In this document: positions 13,159-20,710 of the stretch, piece after piece | Position numbering within the stretch: position 1 is the stretch's first letter | Layout of the letters: the number at the start of each line of letters is the position of its first letter | Assembly (NCBI RefSeq): GCF_900105885.1 | Contig: NZ_LT629780.1 | Coordinates: forward strand, 2,108,001 to 2,172,000 | Length of the DNA: 64,000 nt | Origin: Pseudomonas guangdongensis | GTDB taxonomy: Bacteria > Pseudomonadota > Gammaproteobacteria > Pseudomonadales > Pseudomonadaceae | Direction: 5' to 3' | Program-made: the position numbers and the translations under genes | The notes under the pieces: model-generated | What the model was told of the DNA's origin: nothing | Databases searched by the model: none | Seen by the model: only the letters and a program-made list of their open reading frames with translations

Positions 13159-13179
13159 GGCCCGCGTCCTGCGCGGGCC
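13159..13179 (+). terminator. Weak hairpin after lysS
   Basis: An eight-base-pair perfect GC stem (GGCCCGCG with CGCGGGCC) and five-base loop ten bases beyond the lysS stop. No T tract follows, so termination strength is uncertain. Confidence 0.45.
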
Positions 13180-13247
13180 GTTCGACGCTGCCGGGGATGG
13201 CACGGGCTCGGCAGCCGGATCGTCGCTGGAGTCAAGGAGCCTTTTCC

Positions 13248-13814
13248 ATGCAAGCGCTGCGTCTGTTGGTCCTTCTGCCTTTGCTGCTGCTGGCCGGCTG
13301 TCTGGCCACCTTCCGCGAACCCATTCCGCTCGGCGAGTCGGCGCCGGCGCACCTGCTCGGCGCCTGGGCTGGCAACGACGAATGGGGCGAGCGGCGCTTC
13401 CTCGACATCGTGCGCCAGGCCGACGGCCGCTACCGCGCGCTGGCCTGGCGCGAGTCGGCGGACAACCGTGCCCAGGCACGCGGCTACGACTTCACCGTGG
13501 CGCGCCACGGGCGGCGCTGGTATCTCTCGGTGGCGGCGCCGGCGCGGCTGGGCGGTCATTTCGCCTTTGGCGGCTTCGAGCTGACCGATGACGACGAGCT
13601 GGTGCTCTACAGCCTGGACATCGACAGCGTCGGTCGCGCCCTGGAAGAGGGCAGCCTGCGTGGCTTGGTGGTCGGCACCGAGGAGGGCGAGGGCGTGCTG
13701 ATCGAGAGCACCCTGCCCGAGGTGTATGCCTTCCTCGACGATCCGGCCAACAGCGACGTGTTCGTCGAGGTCGCCCGCTTCCAGCGCAGCGCGCCGCGGG
13801 AGCCGGCCCGATGA
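13248..13814 (+). CDS. Putative lipoprotein of unknown function
   Basis: Predicted outer-membrane or periplasmic lipoprotein of 188 residues. The signal peptide MQALRLLVLLPLLLLAGC has a lipobox LLAGC with the modified Cys near residue 18. The mature part looks like a small beta-rich domain with alternating charged and hydrophobic residues (FLDIVRQADGRYRALAW, GFELTDDDELVLYSLD). I chose the ATG at 13248, which has AAGGAG at 13234-13239; the longer frame from 13197 lacks the signal-first layout. It overlaps the DUF1704 gene by four bases (ATGA), so the two are translationally coupled and likely work together. I do not recognise the family. Confidence 0.8.
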   Translation: MQALRLLVLLPLLLLAGCLATFREPIPLGESAPAHLLGAWAGNDEWGERRFLDIVRQADGRYRALAWRESADNRAQARGYDFTVARHGRRWYLSVAAPARLGGHFAFGGFELTDDDELVLYSLDIDSVGRALEEGSLRGLVVGTEEGEGVLIESTLPEVYAFLDDPANSDVFVEVARFQRSAPREPAR

Positions 13815-15103
13815 GTCGCAGCAAGGCCAATACCGAATACCGGCAGACCATCCGCGCGCTGTCCGACCGCCTGGTCGAGGCGCAGACGCCGATCCGCGTG
13901 CTGGATGCGATCAAGTGGGACGACAACATCCGCCAGGGCTTTCTCAAGGCCCGCGGGCAGAAGCTGCCGGCGGTGGACCGGGCCTACTACCAGAGCCGGC
14001 CGCTGTCCTTCGATGCCGACGAGAAGAAGCAGCAGTTCCAGCAGATCGAGCGCGACATCACCCGCCAGCTCGGCCAGTTCAGCCCGGTCGGGCAGATCAT
14101 GCGGCGCATGTGCAAGGAATACCGCATGGTGATCCGTATGCTCGAAGCGCGCGGCACCGCGGATTTCGGGCTGATCTCCCAGGAGCTGTACGGCTCGGCC
14201 TCCGACGCCTTCCACGCCGGCGACCCGACTCTGGCCGACCTCGGCGTGATGTTCTCCACCTACCTGGACAACATCGCCGACCGCAGCGACCTCAAGGACG
14301 AGCCCAAGACCCTCACCGCCAGCGAGGCGGTGGCCCTGCTGCAGGGCCAGCTCAACGGGGTGTTCGGCGACGAGGCGGTGGTGCGGGTGTTCGAGTCCGA
14401 CGGCATTCTCGCCGATGCCGCCGCCGGCGCCGACTACATCAAGATCCGCGCCGACGCGCTGTTCAATCCGCGCGACATCCGCGCCCTGGCGGTGCACGAG
14501 GGCCTGGTGCATGTCGGCACCACCCTCAACGGCCAGAACCAGCCGGTCTGCACCTTCCTGGCCAAGGGCCCGCCGTCCTCGACCATCACCCAGGAAGGCC
14601 TGGCGATCCTCATGGAGGTGATCGCCTTCGCCTCCTACCCGACCCGGCTGCGCAAGCTGACCAACCGCACCCGCGCCATCCACATGGCCGAGGAGGGCGC
14701 CGACTTCCTGCAGATCTTCGACTTCTACCGCGAGCAGGGCTACAGCGCCGAGGACGGCTACTCCAACACCATCCGCGTGTTCCGGGGCTCGACCCCGGAC
14801 GGGCTGCCGTTCACCAAGGACCTGTCGTATCTCAAGGGCTTCATCCTGATCTACAACTACATCCAGCTCGCCGTGCGCAAGGGGCGGCTGGAGCAGATCC
14901 CGCTGCTGTTCTGCGGCAAGGCGACCCTGGAGGACATGCGCACCCTGCGCCAGCTGGTCGACGAGGGGCTGGTGGTGCCGCCCAAGTACCTGCCGCCGCA
15001 GTTCAGCGACCTCAACGCGCTGTCGGCGTGGATGTGCTTCTCCAACTTCCTCAACCACCTGAGCCTGGACCGGGTCGAAGCCGACTACGCCAACATCCTC
15101 TGA
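13811..15103 (+). CDS. QEGLA-motif (DUF1704/TIGR02421) putative metallopeptidase
   Basis: Protein of 430 residues of the family usually named flavohemoglobin expression-modulating QEGLA motif protein. Seen directly: a HExxxH motif (His229, Glu230, His234 in VHEGLVH) and, 28 residues after the second His, the QEGLA motif with Glu262. This is a plausible three-ligand zinc site. From family knowledge, DUF1704 is shared with the eukaryotic tubulin detyrosinase MATCAP, a carboxypeptidase with such a site. I infer a metal-dependent peptidase; the substrate is unknown. It overlaps the upstream lipoprotein gene by four bases and is followed after 68 bases by a small membrane protein. Confidence 0.88.
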   Translation: MSRSKANTEYRQTIRALSDRLVEAQTPIRVLDAIKWDDNIRQGFLKARGQKLPAVDRAYYQSRPLSFDADEKKQQFQQIERDITRQLGQFSPVGQIMRRMCKEYRMVIRMLEARGTADFGLISQELYGSASDAFHAGDPTLADLGVMFSTYLDNIADRSDLKDEPKTLTASEAVALLQGQLNGVFGDEAVVRVFESDGILADAAAGADYIKIRADALFNPRDIRALAVHEGLVHVGTTLNGQNQPVCTFLAKGPPSSTITQEGLAILMEVIAFASYPTRLRKLTNRTRAIHMAEEGADFLQIFDFYREQGYSAEDGYSNTIRVFRGSTPDGLPFTKDLSYLKGFILIYNYIQLAVRKGRLEQIPLLFCGKATLEDMRTLRQLVDEGLVVPPKYLPPQFSDLNALSAWMCFSNFLNHLSLDRVEADYANIL

Positions 15104-15171
15104 CCGTTTTCCGCGGCGGGCCGCCATGGCCCGTTGCGTCCTTTCCCACGACTGTTCCGGGTCCATCCATC

Positions 15172-15492
15172 ATGAGCGAACGCAACCCCATTCCCCTGAT
15201 CCTCACCGCCATCGGCAGCGTCGCCGGCACCATCGCGGTGCTCGGCTACTACGGCTATCTGCACTTCGCCAAGCCCGAGGACGCCCTGCTGCTCAGCGAC
15301 TACACCATGCTCAAGACCGTGCCCGGCGAGGACTACAAGGTTTCCCTCAAGCCGGCCGACCAGGTCGCCCACTGCATCGACGGCGTGCTGGTGCTGTTCG
15401 ACGTCAATCAGAAGGGCCTGACCGGCGTACTGGTCGACAACAAGAAGCGCGCGGTGCGCTGCATGGGCCAGGAGACGCCGGCGGCCGAGTAG
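15172..15492 (+). CDS. Small membrane-anchored protein of unknown function
   Basis: 106 residues with one N-terminal membrane segment (about 8-30, LILTAIGSVAGTIAVLGYYGYL) and a short soluble tail containing a compact beta-like stretch (VAHCIDGVLVLFDVNQKGLTG) and two cysteines. The start ATG at 15172 follows a weak purine site. It is the third gene of an apparent unit with the lipoprotein and the DUF1704 protein. No family recognised; the topology suggests a tail outside the cytoplasm but this is inference. Confidence 0.7.
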   Translation: MSERNPIPLILTAIGSVAGTIAVLGYYGYLHFAKPEDALLLSDYTMLKTVPGEDYKVSLKPADQVAHCIDGVLVLFDVNQKGLTGVLVDNKKRAVRCMGQETPAAE

Positions 15493-15543
15493 GCCGTGAC
15501 CGGGCTACGCTGATCCGCAGCGGCGGGCGGGGAGGGCGGCGCA

Positions 15544-15921
15544 GTGATCGTCTGCAAGCGGGTCTATCGGCCGGCAGTGCCGGAAGACGGTTATCGGGTG
15601 CTGGTGGACCGGCTGTGGCCGCGCGGTTGCAGCCGCGAGACGCTGCGGCTGGATGCCTGGCTGCGCGAGCTGGCGCCGTCTGAGGCGATCCGCCGGGCCT
15701 TCGCGCACCAGCCCGAGCGCTTCGCCGCGTTCCGCACGGCCTACCGCGACGAGCTGGCGGCGGCCCCGGCGCTCTGGCAGCCGCTGCTGGAGCGGGCCTG
15801 CGGCGGCGCGCTGACCCTGCTGTACGCCGCCCACGACGAGACACACAACAATGCGCGGGTGCTGGCCGAGTTTCTCGACGAGCAACTGGCCGCCGCGCCG
15901 CCCCGGGAGGAGTGTCGATGA
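15544..15921 (+). CDS. DUF488 (YeaO-like) family protein
   Basis: 125 residues. The opening CKRVYRPAVPEDGYRVLVDRLWPRG and the later LTLLYAAHDETHNNA are hallmarks of the DUF488/YeaO group, whose biochemical role is not established. The start is the GTG at 15544. Its stop overlaps the start of the next gene (ATGA at 15918-15921), so the two are coupled, though no functional link with a sugar dehydrogenase is known to me. Confidence 0.85.
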   Translation: MIVCKRVYRPAVPEDGYRVLVDRLWPRGCSRETLRLDAWLRELAPSEAIRRAFAHQPERFAAFRTAYRDELAAAPALWQPLLERACGGALTLLYAAHDETHNNARVLAEFLDEQLAAAPPREECR

Positions 15922-17072
15922 GGAGTCTGGCGATGAAACTGCGCCATGCCGGCGCCATGGCGCTGCTGCTCGGCCTGCTGGCGACGGCGCAGGCCGCCCC
16001 CCGGCTTGACAGTGTGCATGGGCCGCTGGTGCTGCAGGAGGTCGCCGGTGGCCTCGAACATCCCTGGGCGCTGGCCTTCCTGCCGCAAGGGCAGGGCCTG
16101 CTGGTCAGCGAGCGCGCCGGCCGGCTGCGCCGGGTGCTGGACGACGGGCGCGTGCTGGCGCCGCTGCGCGGGGTGCCCGCGGTGTTCGCCCGCGGTCAAG
16201 GCGGCCTGCTGGATATCGCCTTGTCGCCGCGTTTCCCGACCGACCGCCTGCTGTATCTGGCCTACGCCGAGCAGGGCGCGGACGGCCTGGCCGGCACCGT
16301 GGTCGGGCGCGGCCGGCTGTCGGCCGATCTGACGGCGCTGGAGGCCTTCCAGGTGATCTTCCGCCAGCAGCCGCGGCTGTCCAACGGCATCCACTTCGGC
16401 GCCCGTCTGGCCTTCGATCCGGCGGGCGACCTGTTCGTCGCGCTGGGCGAGAACAACCAGCGCGCCACCGCTCAGGATCTCGACAAGCTGCAGGGCAAGG
16501 TGGTGCGCCTGCGGGCGGACGGGGGGATTCCCGCGGACAATCCCTTCGTCGGCCGCTCCGGCGCGCGCGGCGAAATCTGGACTTACGGCCATCGCAATCC
16601 GCAGGGGCTGGCGTTCAACCCCTGGAGCGGGCAGCTGTGGAGCCACGAGCACGGCCCGCGCGGCGGCGACGAGATCAACCTCCTGCGCGCGGGGCGCAAC
16701 TACGGCTGGCCGCGGGCGACCCACGGCATCAACTACAGCCTGCTGCCGATTCCCGAGGCCGAAGGGCGGACGCTGGCCGGGACCGAGGCGCCCCTGCACG
16801 TCTGGGCGAAGTCGCCGGCGATCAGCGGCATGGCCTTCTACGACGGCCAGCGCTTCCCGGCCTGGCGGCATAGCTTGTTCATCGGCGCGCTGGCCGATCG
16901 GGCGCTGCTGCGACTGACTCTGGAGGGCGACCGCGTGGTGGCCGAGGAGCGGCTGCTGGAGTCGCTGCAGCGGCGCATTCGCGACGTGCGGGTGGGGCCG
17001 GACGGCTGGCTCTATCTGCTCACCGACGAGCGCGACGGTCGGGTACTGCGCCTGGGACTGGCGCAGCCCTAG
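15918..17072 (+). CDS. Soluble PQQ-dependent aldose dehydrogenase (YliI/Asd type)
   Basis: Periplasmic beta-propeller quinoprotein of 384 residues that would oxidise aldose sugars with PQQ. A signal peptide (about 1-25) is followed by blade motifs typical of soluble glucose/aldose dehydrogenases: LEHPWALAFLP at the start, then GLLDIALSPRFP, RIGHTGGRL-region equivalent NGIHFGARLAFDP, YGHRNPQGLAFNP and HGPRGGDEINLL. The ATG at 15918 has GGGAGGAG at 15905-15912 and overlaps the previous stop; a GTG at 15912 would add two residues. No pqq synthesis genes lie in the window. The NGIHFGARLAFDP stretch carries the expected His, the usual catalytic position, although the surrounding motif is altered from the canonical HxGG form. 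Confidence 0.87.
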   Translation: MRSLAMKLRHAGAMALLLGLLATAQAAPRLDSVHGPLVLQEVAGGLEHPWALAFLPQGQGLLVSERAGRLRRVLDDGRVLAPLRGVPAVFARGQGGLLDIALSPRFPTDRLLYLAYAEQGADGLAGTVVGRGRLSADLTALEAFQVIFRQQPRLSNGIHFGARLAFDPAGDLFVALGENNQRATAQDLDKLQGKVVRLRADGGIPADNPFVGRSGARGEIWTYGHRNPQGLAFNPWSGQLWSHEHGPRGGDEINLLRAGRNYGWPRATHGINYSLLPIPEAEGRTLAGTEAPLHVWAKSPAISGMAFYDGQRFPAWRHSLFIGALADRALLRLTLEGDRVVAEERLLESLQRRIRDVRVGPDGWLYLLTDERDGRVLRLGLAQP

Positions 17073-17130
17073 AGGGCTGCATGGCGGAGGAGGTTGCCCG
17101 GCCTGATGTACGGGCAACTGCGCGCGTGGC

Positions 17131-17844
17131 TCAGAAACGCTCGTGAGCGCCCAGGTAGCGCCACTGGCCGGCCGGCAGCTTGGCCATGGCCAGACGACCG
17201 ATGCGGATACGGCGGATGCCCTGCACCTGCAGGCCGACGGCCTGGCACATGTGCTGCAACTGGCCCGGTTGTGGCGCCTTGAGGGCAAAACGCAGGCGGG
17301 TTTCGCTTTGCCAGCTGACCTTGCAGGGCGTCAACGGGCGGCCCCGGTAGCTCAGGCCGAATTGCAGGCGCTTGAGCTGCTCCTCGCTCAGGCTGCCGTC
17401 GACCTCGACGATGTATTCCTGCTCGATCTTGCTGAAATCGTCGGTCAGCTTGCGGATCACGCCCCAGTTCTGGGTCATCACCAGAAGGCCGGAAGCGCTG
17501 TTTTCCAGCGCCAGCGGCGTGCTCAGGCGCTGCAGGTGGCGTTTGAGCAGGCGCTGGCCGGAGGCGTCGTCGGTGCTGCGGGTGGCGGCACCGAGCAGGG
17601 CCTGGGCCTGCTCGACGGAGACGCCGGCCGGCTTGTGCAGGATCAGGGTGAGCGGCGGTTGGGATTCGGCGCGGGCGCCGGGCAGCAGGACGACGTCCTG
17701 CCCCGGCTGCACCTTGAACTGCGGCTCCTCGACCGTCTGGCCGTCCACGCTGACCCAGCCGCCCTCGATGTACAGCTCGGCCTCGCGGCGCGAGCAGGGC
17801 AGCAGTTCGGCGAGGCGCTTGGACAGACGGACCGGATCGCTCAT
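17131..17844 (-). CDS. RsuA/RluF-family pseudouridine synthase-like protein, atypical active site
   Basis: 237 residues: an N-terminal S4 RNA-binding domain (RLSKRLAELLPCSRREAELYIEGGWVSVDG) and a pseudouridine synthase fold (LILHKPAGVS, EQEYIVEVDG, QGIRRIRIGRL). The usual RLDxxTSGLLL motif, whose Asp performs catalysis, reads LALENSASGLLV here, with Glu114 at the Asp position and no Arg. It may therefore be inactive, altered in chemistry, or mainly RNA-binding. I chose the ATG at 17844 over one at 17862. It begins four bases after the stop of the small SutA-like gene, so the two are likely one transcript. Confidence 0.8.
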   Translation of the reverse strand: MSDPVRLSKRLAELLPCSRREAELYIEGGWVSVDGQTVEEPQFKVQPGQDVVLLPGARAESQPPLTLILHKPAGVSVEQAQALLGAATRSTDDASGQRLLKRHLQRLSTPLALENSASGLLVMTQNWGVIRKLTDDFSKIEQEYIVEVDGSLSEEQLKRLQFGLSYRGRPLTPCKVSWQSETRLRFALKAPQPGQLQHMCQAVGLQVQGIRRIRIGRLAMAKLPAGQWRYLGAHERF

Positions 17845-17848
17845 GGGA

Positions 17849-18034
17849 TCACTTCTTGCCAATGGTGATCTGGCGCGAGCTGCCGTAGACCTGGCCGCTC
17901 ACTCCGCGGGGGATCTGCTGGACTTCGCCGCCGGCCTTGAGGAAGGCGGCCATCTGCTCTTCGAGCGTGCGGCGGGCCTCGGCGGAGGGCACGGGGGCAA
18001 TCTTCTGCTTGGACGCACCGGGTTTGCTTTGCAT
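17849..18034 (-). CDS. Small SutA-like protein
   Basis: 61 residues, basic, with the segment LEEQMAAFLKAGGEVQQIPRGVSG followed by VYGSSRQI. From memory this layout (AFLARGGKVQEI then KYGSRPI) resembles the RNA-polymerase-binding region of Pseudomonas SutA, which promotes transcription in slow-growing cells, but without SutA's acidic N-terminal tail. The ATG at 18034 has AGGAGA seven to eight bases upstream. The family resemblance is from recall and not tested. It is directly upstream of, and probably coupled to, the pseudouridine-synthase-like gene. Confidence 0.65.
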   Translation of the reverse strand: MQSKPGASKQKIAPVPSAEARRTLEEQMAAFLKAGGEVQQIPRGVSGQVYGSSRQITIGKK

Positions 18035-18152
18035 GATGGTTCTCCTGTCTGCAGATGAAAAGACCGACCATTGTACACGATCTGGAGGGTATTTTTTAGC
18101 GAACTGGCAGGATCTGGAAAGTATTCCCCGCAAACCTGCCGAGGTGCGCAGT

Positions 18153-19160
18153 TCAGAGCCCCGCCGCCAGCAGCCGGTAGCTGTTCAGGCGGTCGGCGAA
18201 GCTGTGGGTCACGGTGACCAGGCCCAGCTCGTCGAGCTGGTAGTCGCGGGCGTGGGCATGGAACTGCTCCCAGCACTGCTCGGGAGTGCCGACCACCATG
18301 GCGTCGCGGGTGGCGTCCAGCTCGGCCAGGTCGCTGGCGCTCAGGCTACGGCGCCGCTGGTCGATCTCCTCGGGGCTGAGCAGTGGTTCGCGGGCGCCGC
18401 GGCCGGTCATCATCTTGCGCCAGGCGGCGGTGCTGGCGACGCGCTGCGCCTCCTCCTCGGTTTCCGCGCAGATCACCGCCAGGGCCAGCATGCGCGACGG
18501 CCGGTGGTCGTGGCCCGCTTCGCGGAAGTGGCGTTCGTAGTTGGCGAAGATCGTCGGCGAGCAGGCCTGCGGGGCGATGAACTTGGCCACCGACAGGCCC
18601 ATGCCCAGGTAGCCGGCCAGCGACGAGCTGCCGCCCCCGGAGCCGAGCATCCACAGCTGCGGTGCCGGGTCGTTGTCCGGCAGGCAGTGCAGGCGGCCGT
18701 AGGGGTGGCGGGCGGGGAATTCGTTGCGCAGGAAGGCGCACAGCTCGGCGGCCTGTTGCGGGAAGGTGTCTTCCTCCAGTTGCTCGTAGGGGGCGGCGAG
18801 GGCGGCCGAGGCCAGCGGCGTACCGCCCGGGGCGCGGCCGATGCCGAGGTCGATGCGTTCGGGGAACAGGCTGGCGAGCATGCGGAACACCTCGGCCACC
18901 TTGTACGGGCTGTAATGGGTCAGCATCACGCCGCCGCTGCCGATGCGCATGTGCTGCGTGGCGCTGGCGATCCGCGCGATCATGATTTCCGGACAGGGGT
19001 TGGCAAACTGGATGCTGTTGTGGTGTTCGGCCAGCCAGTAACGGTGATAGCCCAGCTCGTCGCAGGCGCGGGCCAGCTCTACCGAGCTGTCGGGGGCTTG
19101 GCGGGACGGGCGGTCGCCGTGGACGGGGGTCTGGTCGACGATGGTCAGCTTCAACGACAT
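18153..19160 (-). CDS. LLM-class flavin-dependent oxidoreductase (YhbW-like)
   Basis: 335 residues of the luciferase-like monooxygenase superfamily, an FMN-dependent TIM barrel. The N-terminus has the typical YHRYWLAEHHN motif, followed by IGSGGVMLTHYSPYKVAE, ERIDLGIGRAPGG and a C-terminal MVVGTPEQCWEQF. It is closest in appearance to the MsnO8/YhbW subfamily. The substrate is unknown. It lies downstream of the cold-shock gene but is separated from it by a terminator. Confidence 0.88.
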   Translation of the reverse strand: MSLKLTIVDQTPVHGDRPSRQAPDSSVELARACDELGYHRYWLAEHHNSIQFANPCPEIMIARIASATQHMRIGSGGVMLTHYSPYKVAEVFRMLASLFPERIDLGIGRAPGGTPLASAALAAPYEQLEEDTFPQQAAELCAFLRNEFPARHPYGRLHCLPDNDPAPQLWMLGSGGGSSSLAGYLGMGLSVAKFIAPQACSPTIFANYERHFREAGHDHRPSRMLALAVICAETEEEAQRVASTAAWRKMMTGRGAREPLLSPEEIDQRRRSLSASDLAELDATRDAMVVGTPEQCWEQFHAHARDYQLDELGLVTVTHSFADRLNSYRLLAAGL

Positions 19161-19220
19161 CGGCTGTATCTCGTGGCGGGGGAGCAGGAGCGGGCGGCCC
19201 GGTGTGGGGCGCCAGAAAGC

Positions 19221-19249
19221 AAGAACCCCGCACGAGGGCGGGGTTCCTT
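19221..19249 (-). terminator. Terminator of the cold-shock gene
   Basis: A nine-base-pair perfect stem (GAACCCCGC at 19223-19231 with GCGGGGTTC at 19238-19246) lying about 20 bases beyond the cold-shock stop on the minus strand, followed there by TTGCTTTC. It separates the cold-shock gene from the flavin oxidoreductase. Confidence 0.7.
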
Positions 19250-19269
19250 GTACAGCGCGAGGCGGGTGA

Positions 19270-19479
19270 TCAGATCACCTGCACCTCGTCGGCCTGCAGG
19301 CCTTTCTGACCTTGCACGACCAGGAAGGAGACCGCTTGGCCTTCCTTCAGGCTCTTGAAGCCGTCAGATTTGATAGCGCGGAAGTGAACGAAGACGTCCG
19401 GGCCGCTCTGCGGGGTGATGAAGCCGAAGCCTTTTTCATCATTGAACCACTTGACGGTGCCGGTCTGACGATTAGACAT
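19270..19479 (-). CDS. CspA-family cold-shock protein
   Basis: 69 residues, one OB-fold cold-shock domain that binds single-stranded RNA and DNA. RNP1 (KGFGFI) and RNP2 (VFVHF) are intact and the N-terminus [15 protein letters not shown] is canonical. AAGGAG sits at the right distance before the ATG. Cold-shock genes often have long structured leaders; the 390 bases upstream have no other gene and could hold one, but I see no specific cold-shock box. The exact paralogue cannot be named from sequence alone. Confidence 0.95.
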   Translation of the reverse strand: MSNRQTGTVKWFNDEKGFGFITPQSGPDVFVHFRAIKSDGFKSLKEGQAVSFLVVQGQKGLQADEVQVI

Positions 19480-19873
19480 GAATGTCTCCTTGAAACAGTA
19501 TTGACTGCGACGCCGGAACTGCCCGGGGTCGGAACTGAGTGCAAGGAGCCAAGAAAACCGCGATGGGATTGGATCAAGATCTAAACCAGTCGATTACGAT
19601 GACACTGCAACACAGTGGCACCACCCTACGCGGTAATGCGGTCGGGTGCAAATCCTTTCTGCGGCCTGCGCGCGGGAGTAGTCAGGCGTATGTTTTGCTA
19701 TCACGCAGAGTGCCTTTGAAATCAAGGAGTTGGGTCACTCTGACGAAAGTCTGGGGTTATGCGCAGTCGTCGGTCGGGCGCCCGCAGTCATGTCTCATGG
19801 CCTGCGTCGATCGGCCGGTATTTGCCGGGCGATCTCGGCTAGAATGCTGCCCCTGGCAATCAAGGTATGCGAC
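19480..19873. other. Divergent intergenic region csp - cvfB-like
   Basis: About 390 bases, less GC-rich than the genes around it, without a convincing gene. It should contain the promoter and long leader of the leftward cold-shock gene and the promoter of the rightward S1 protein. TAGAAT at 19840-19845 is a plausible -10 for the latter, giving a short leader of about 25 bases. Confidence 0.5.
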
Positions 19874-20710
19874 ATGGCACTGATCGGGCAGTTCAACACT
19901 CTGCAGGTGGTCAAACACACGGATTTCGGCCTCTATCTGGATGGCGGTGCCGACGGCGAAATTCTGCTGCCTCGGCGCTATGTGCCCAAGGACGAACCGT
20001 GCGAGGTGGGCGACTGGCTCAACGTGTTCGTCTACCTGGACAGCGAGGATCGCATCATCGCCACCACCCAGAAGCCCAGGGTGCAGGTCGGCGGTTTCGC
20101 CAGCCTCAAAGTGGTGGCGATCAACCATGTCGGTTTGTTTCTCGACTGGGGACTGCCCAAGGACCTGTTCCTGCCGCATTCCGAGGAAAAGCGGCCGCTG
20201 CAGGTCGGCGACTACTGCGTGGTGCATGTCTATCTCGATCCGCGCACCCGGCGCATCACCGCCACCGCGCGTCTCGACCGCTATCTCGACAAGACGCCGC
20301 CCGCCTACCGGCCGGGCCAGGCGGTCGACCTGCTGGTGGTCGAGCGCACCGACCTGGGCTTCAAGGCCATCGTCGAGGGCCGCCACTGGGGGTTGATCCA
20401 CAAGAACGAGCTGTTCAAGTTCCTCCGGGCGGGCCTGCGCGAGACCGGCTACATCAAGGAAGTGCGCGCCGACGGCAAGATCAGCCTGAGCCTGCAGCCG
20501 GTCGGTCGGGCGGCGGGCGACCAGTTGAGCGAGCAGATTCTTTCCCGGCTGCGCGAGGCCGGCGGGCGTCTGGCGCTGAACGACAAGAGTGCGCCGGAAG
20601 AGATCGTTCGCCTGTTCGGGGTGAGCAAGGGCAACTTCAAGAAGGCCATCGGCGGCCTGTACAAGCAGGGGCTGATCGTCATCCACGACGACGGCATCGA
20701 GCTGCGCTGA
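19874..20710 (+). CDS. CvfB-like S1 RNA-binding protein
   Basis: 278 residues. Three S1-like segments are visible (starting GQFNTLQVVKHTDFGLYLDGG, then GGFASLKVVAINHVGLFLDWG, then GQAVDLLVVERTDLGFKAIV) followed by a C-terminal winged-helix part (APEEIVRLFGVSKGNFKKAIGGLYKQGLI). This is the CvfB/YitL architecture; CvfB is an RNA-binding regulator in Staphylococcus, and the role in Pseudomonas is not established. The start at 19874 matches the family N-terminus (MALIGQFNTLQV); the upstream open frame is not homologous. Confidence 0.9.
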   Translation: MALIGQFNTLQVVKHTDFGLYLDGGADGEILLPRRYVPKDEPCEVGDWLNVFVYLDSEDRIIATTQKPRVQVGGFASLKVVAINHVGLFLDWGLPKDLFLPHSEEKRPLQVGDYCVVHVYLDPRTRRITATARLDRYLDKTPPAYRPGQAVDLLVVERTDLGFKAIVEGRHWGLIHKNELFKFLRAGLRETGYIKEVRADGKISLSLQPVGRAAGDQLSEQILSRLREAGGRLALNDKSAPEEIVRLFGVSKGNFKKAIGGLYKQGLIVIHDDGIELR

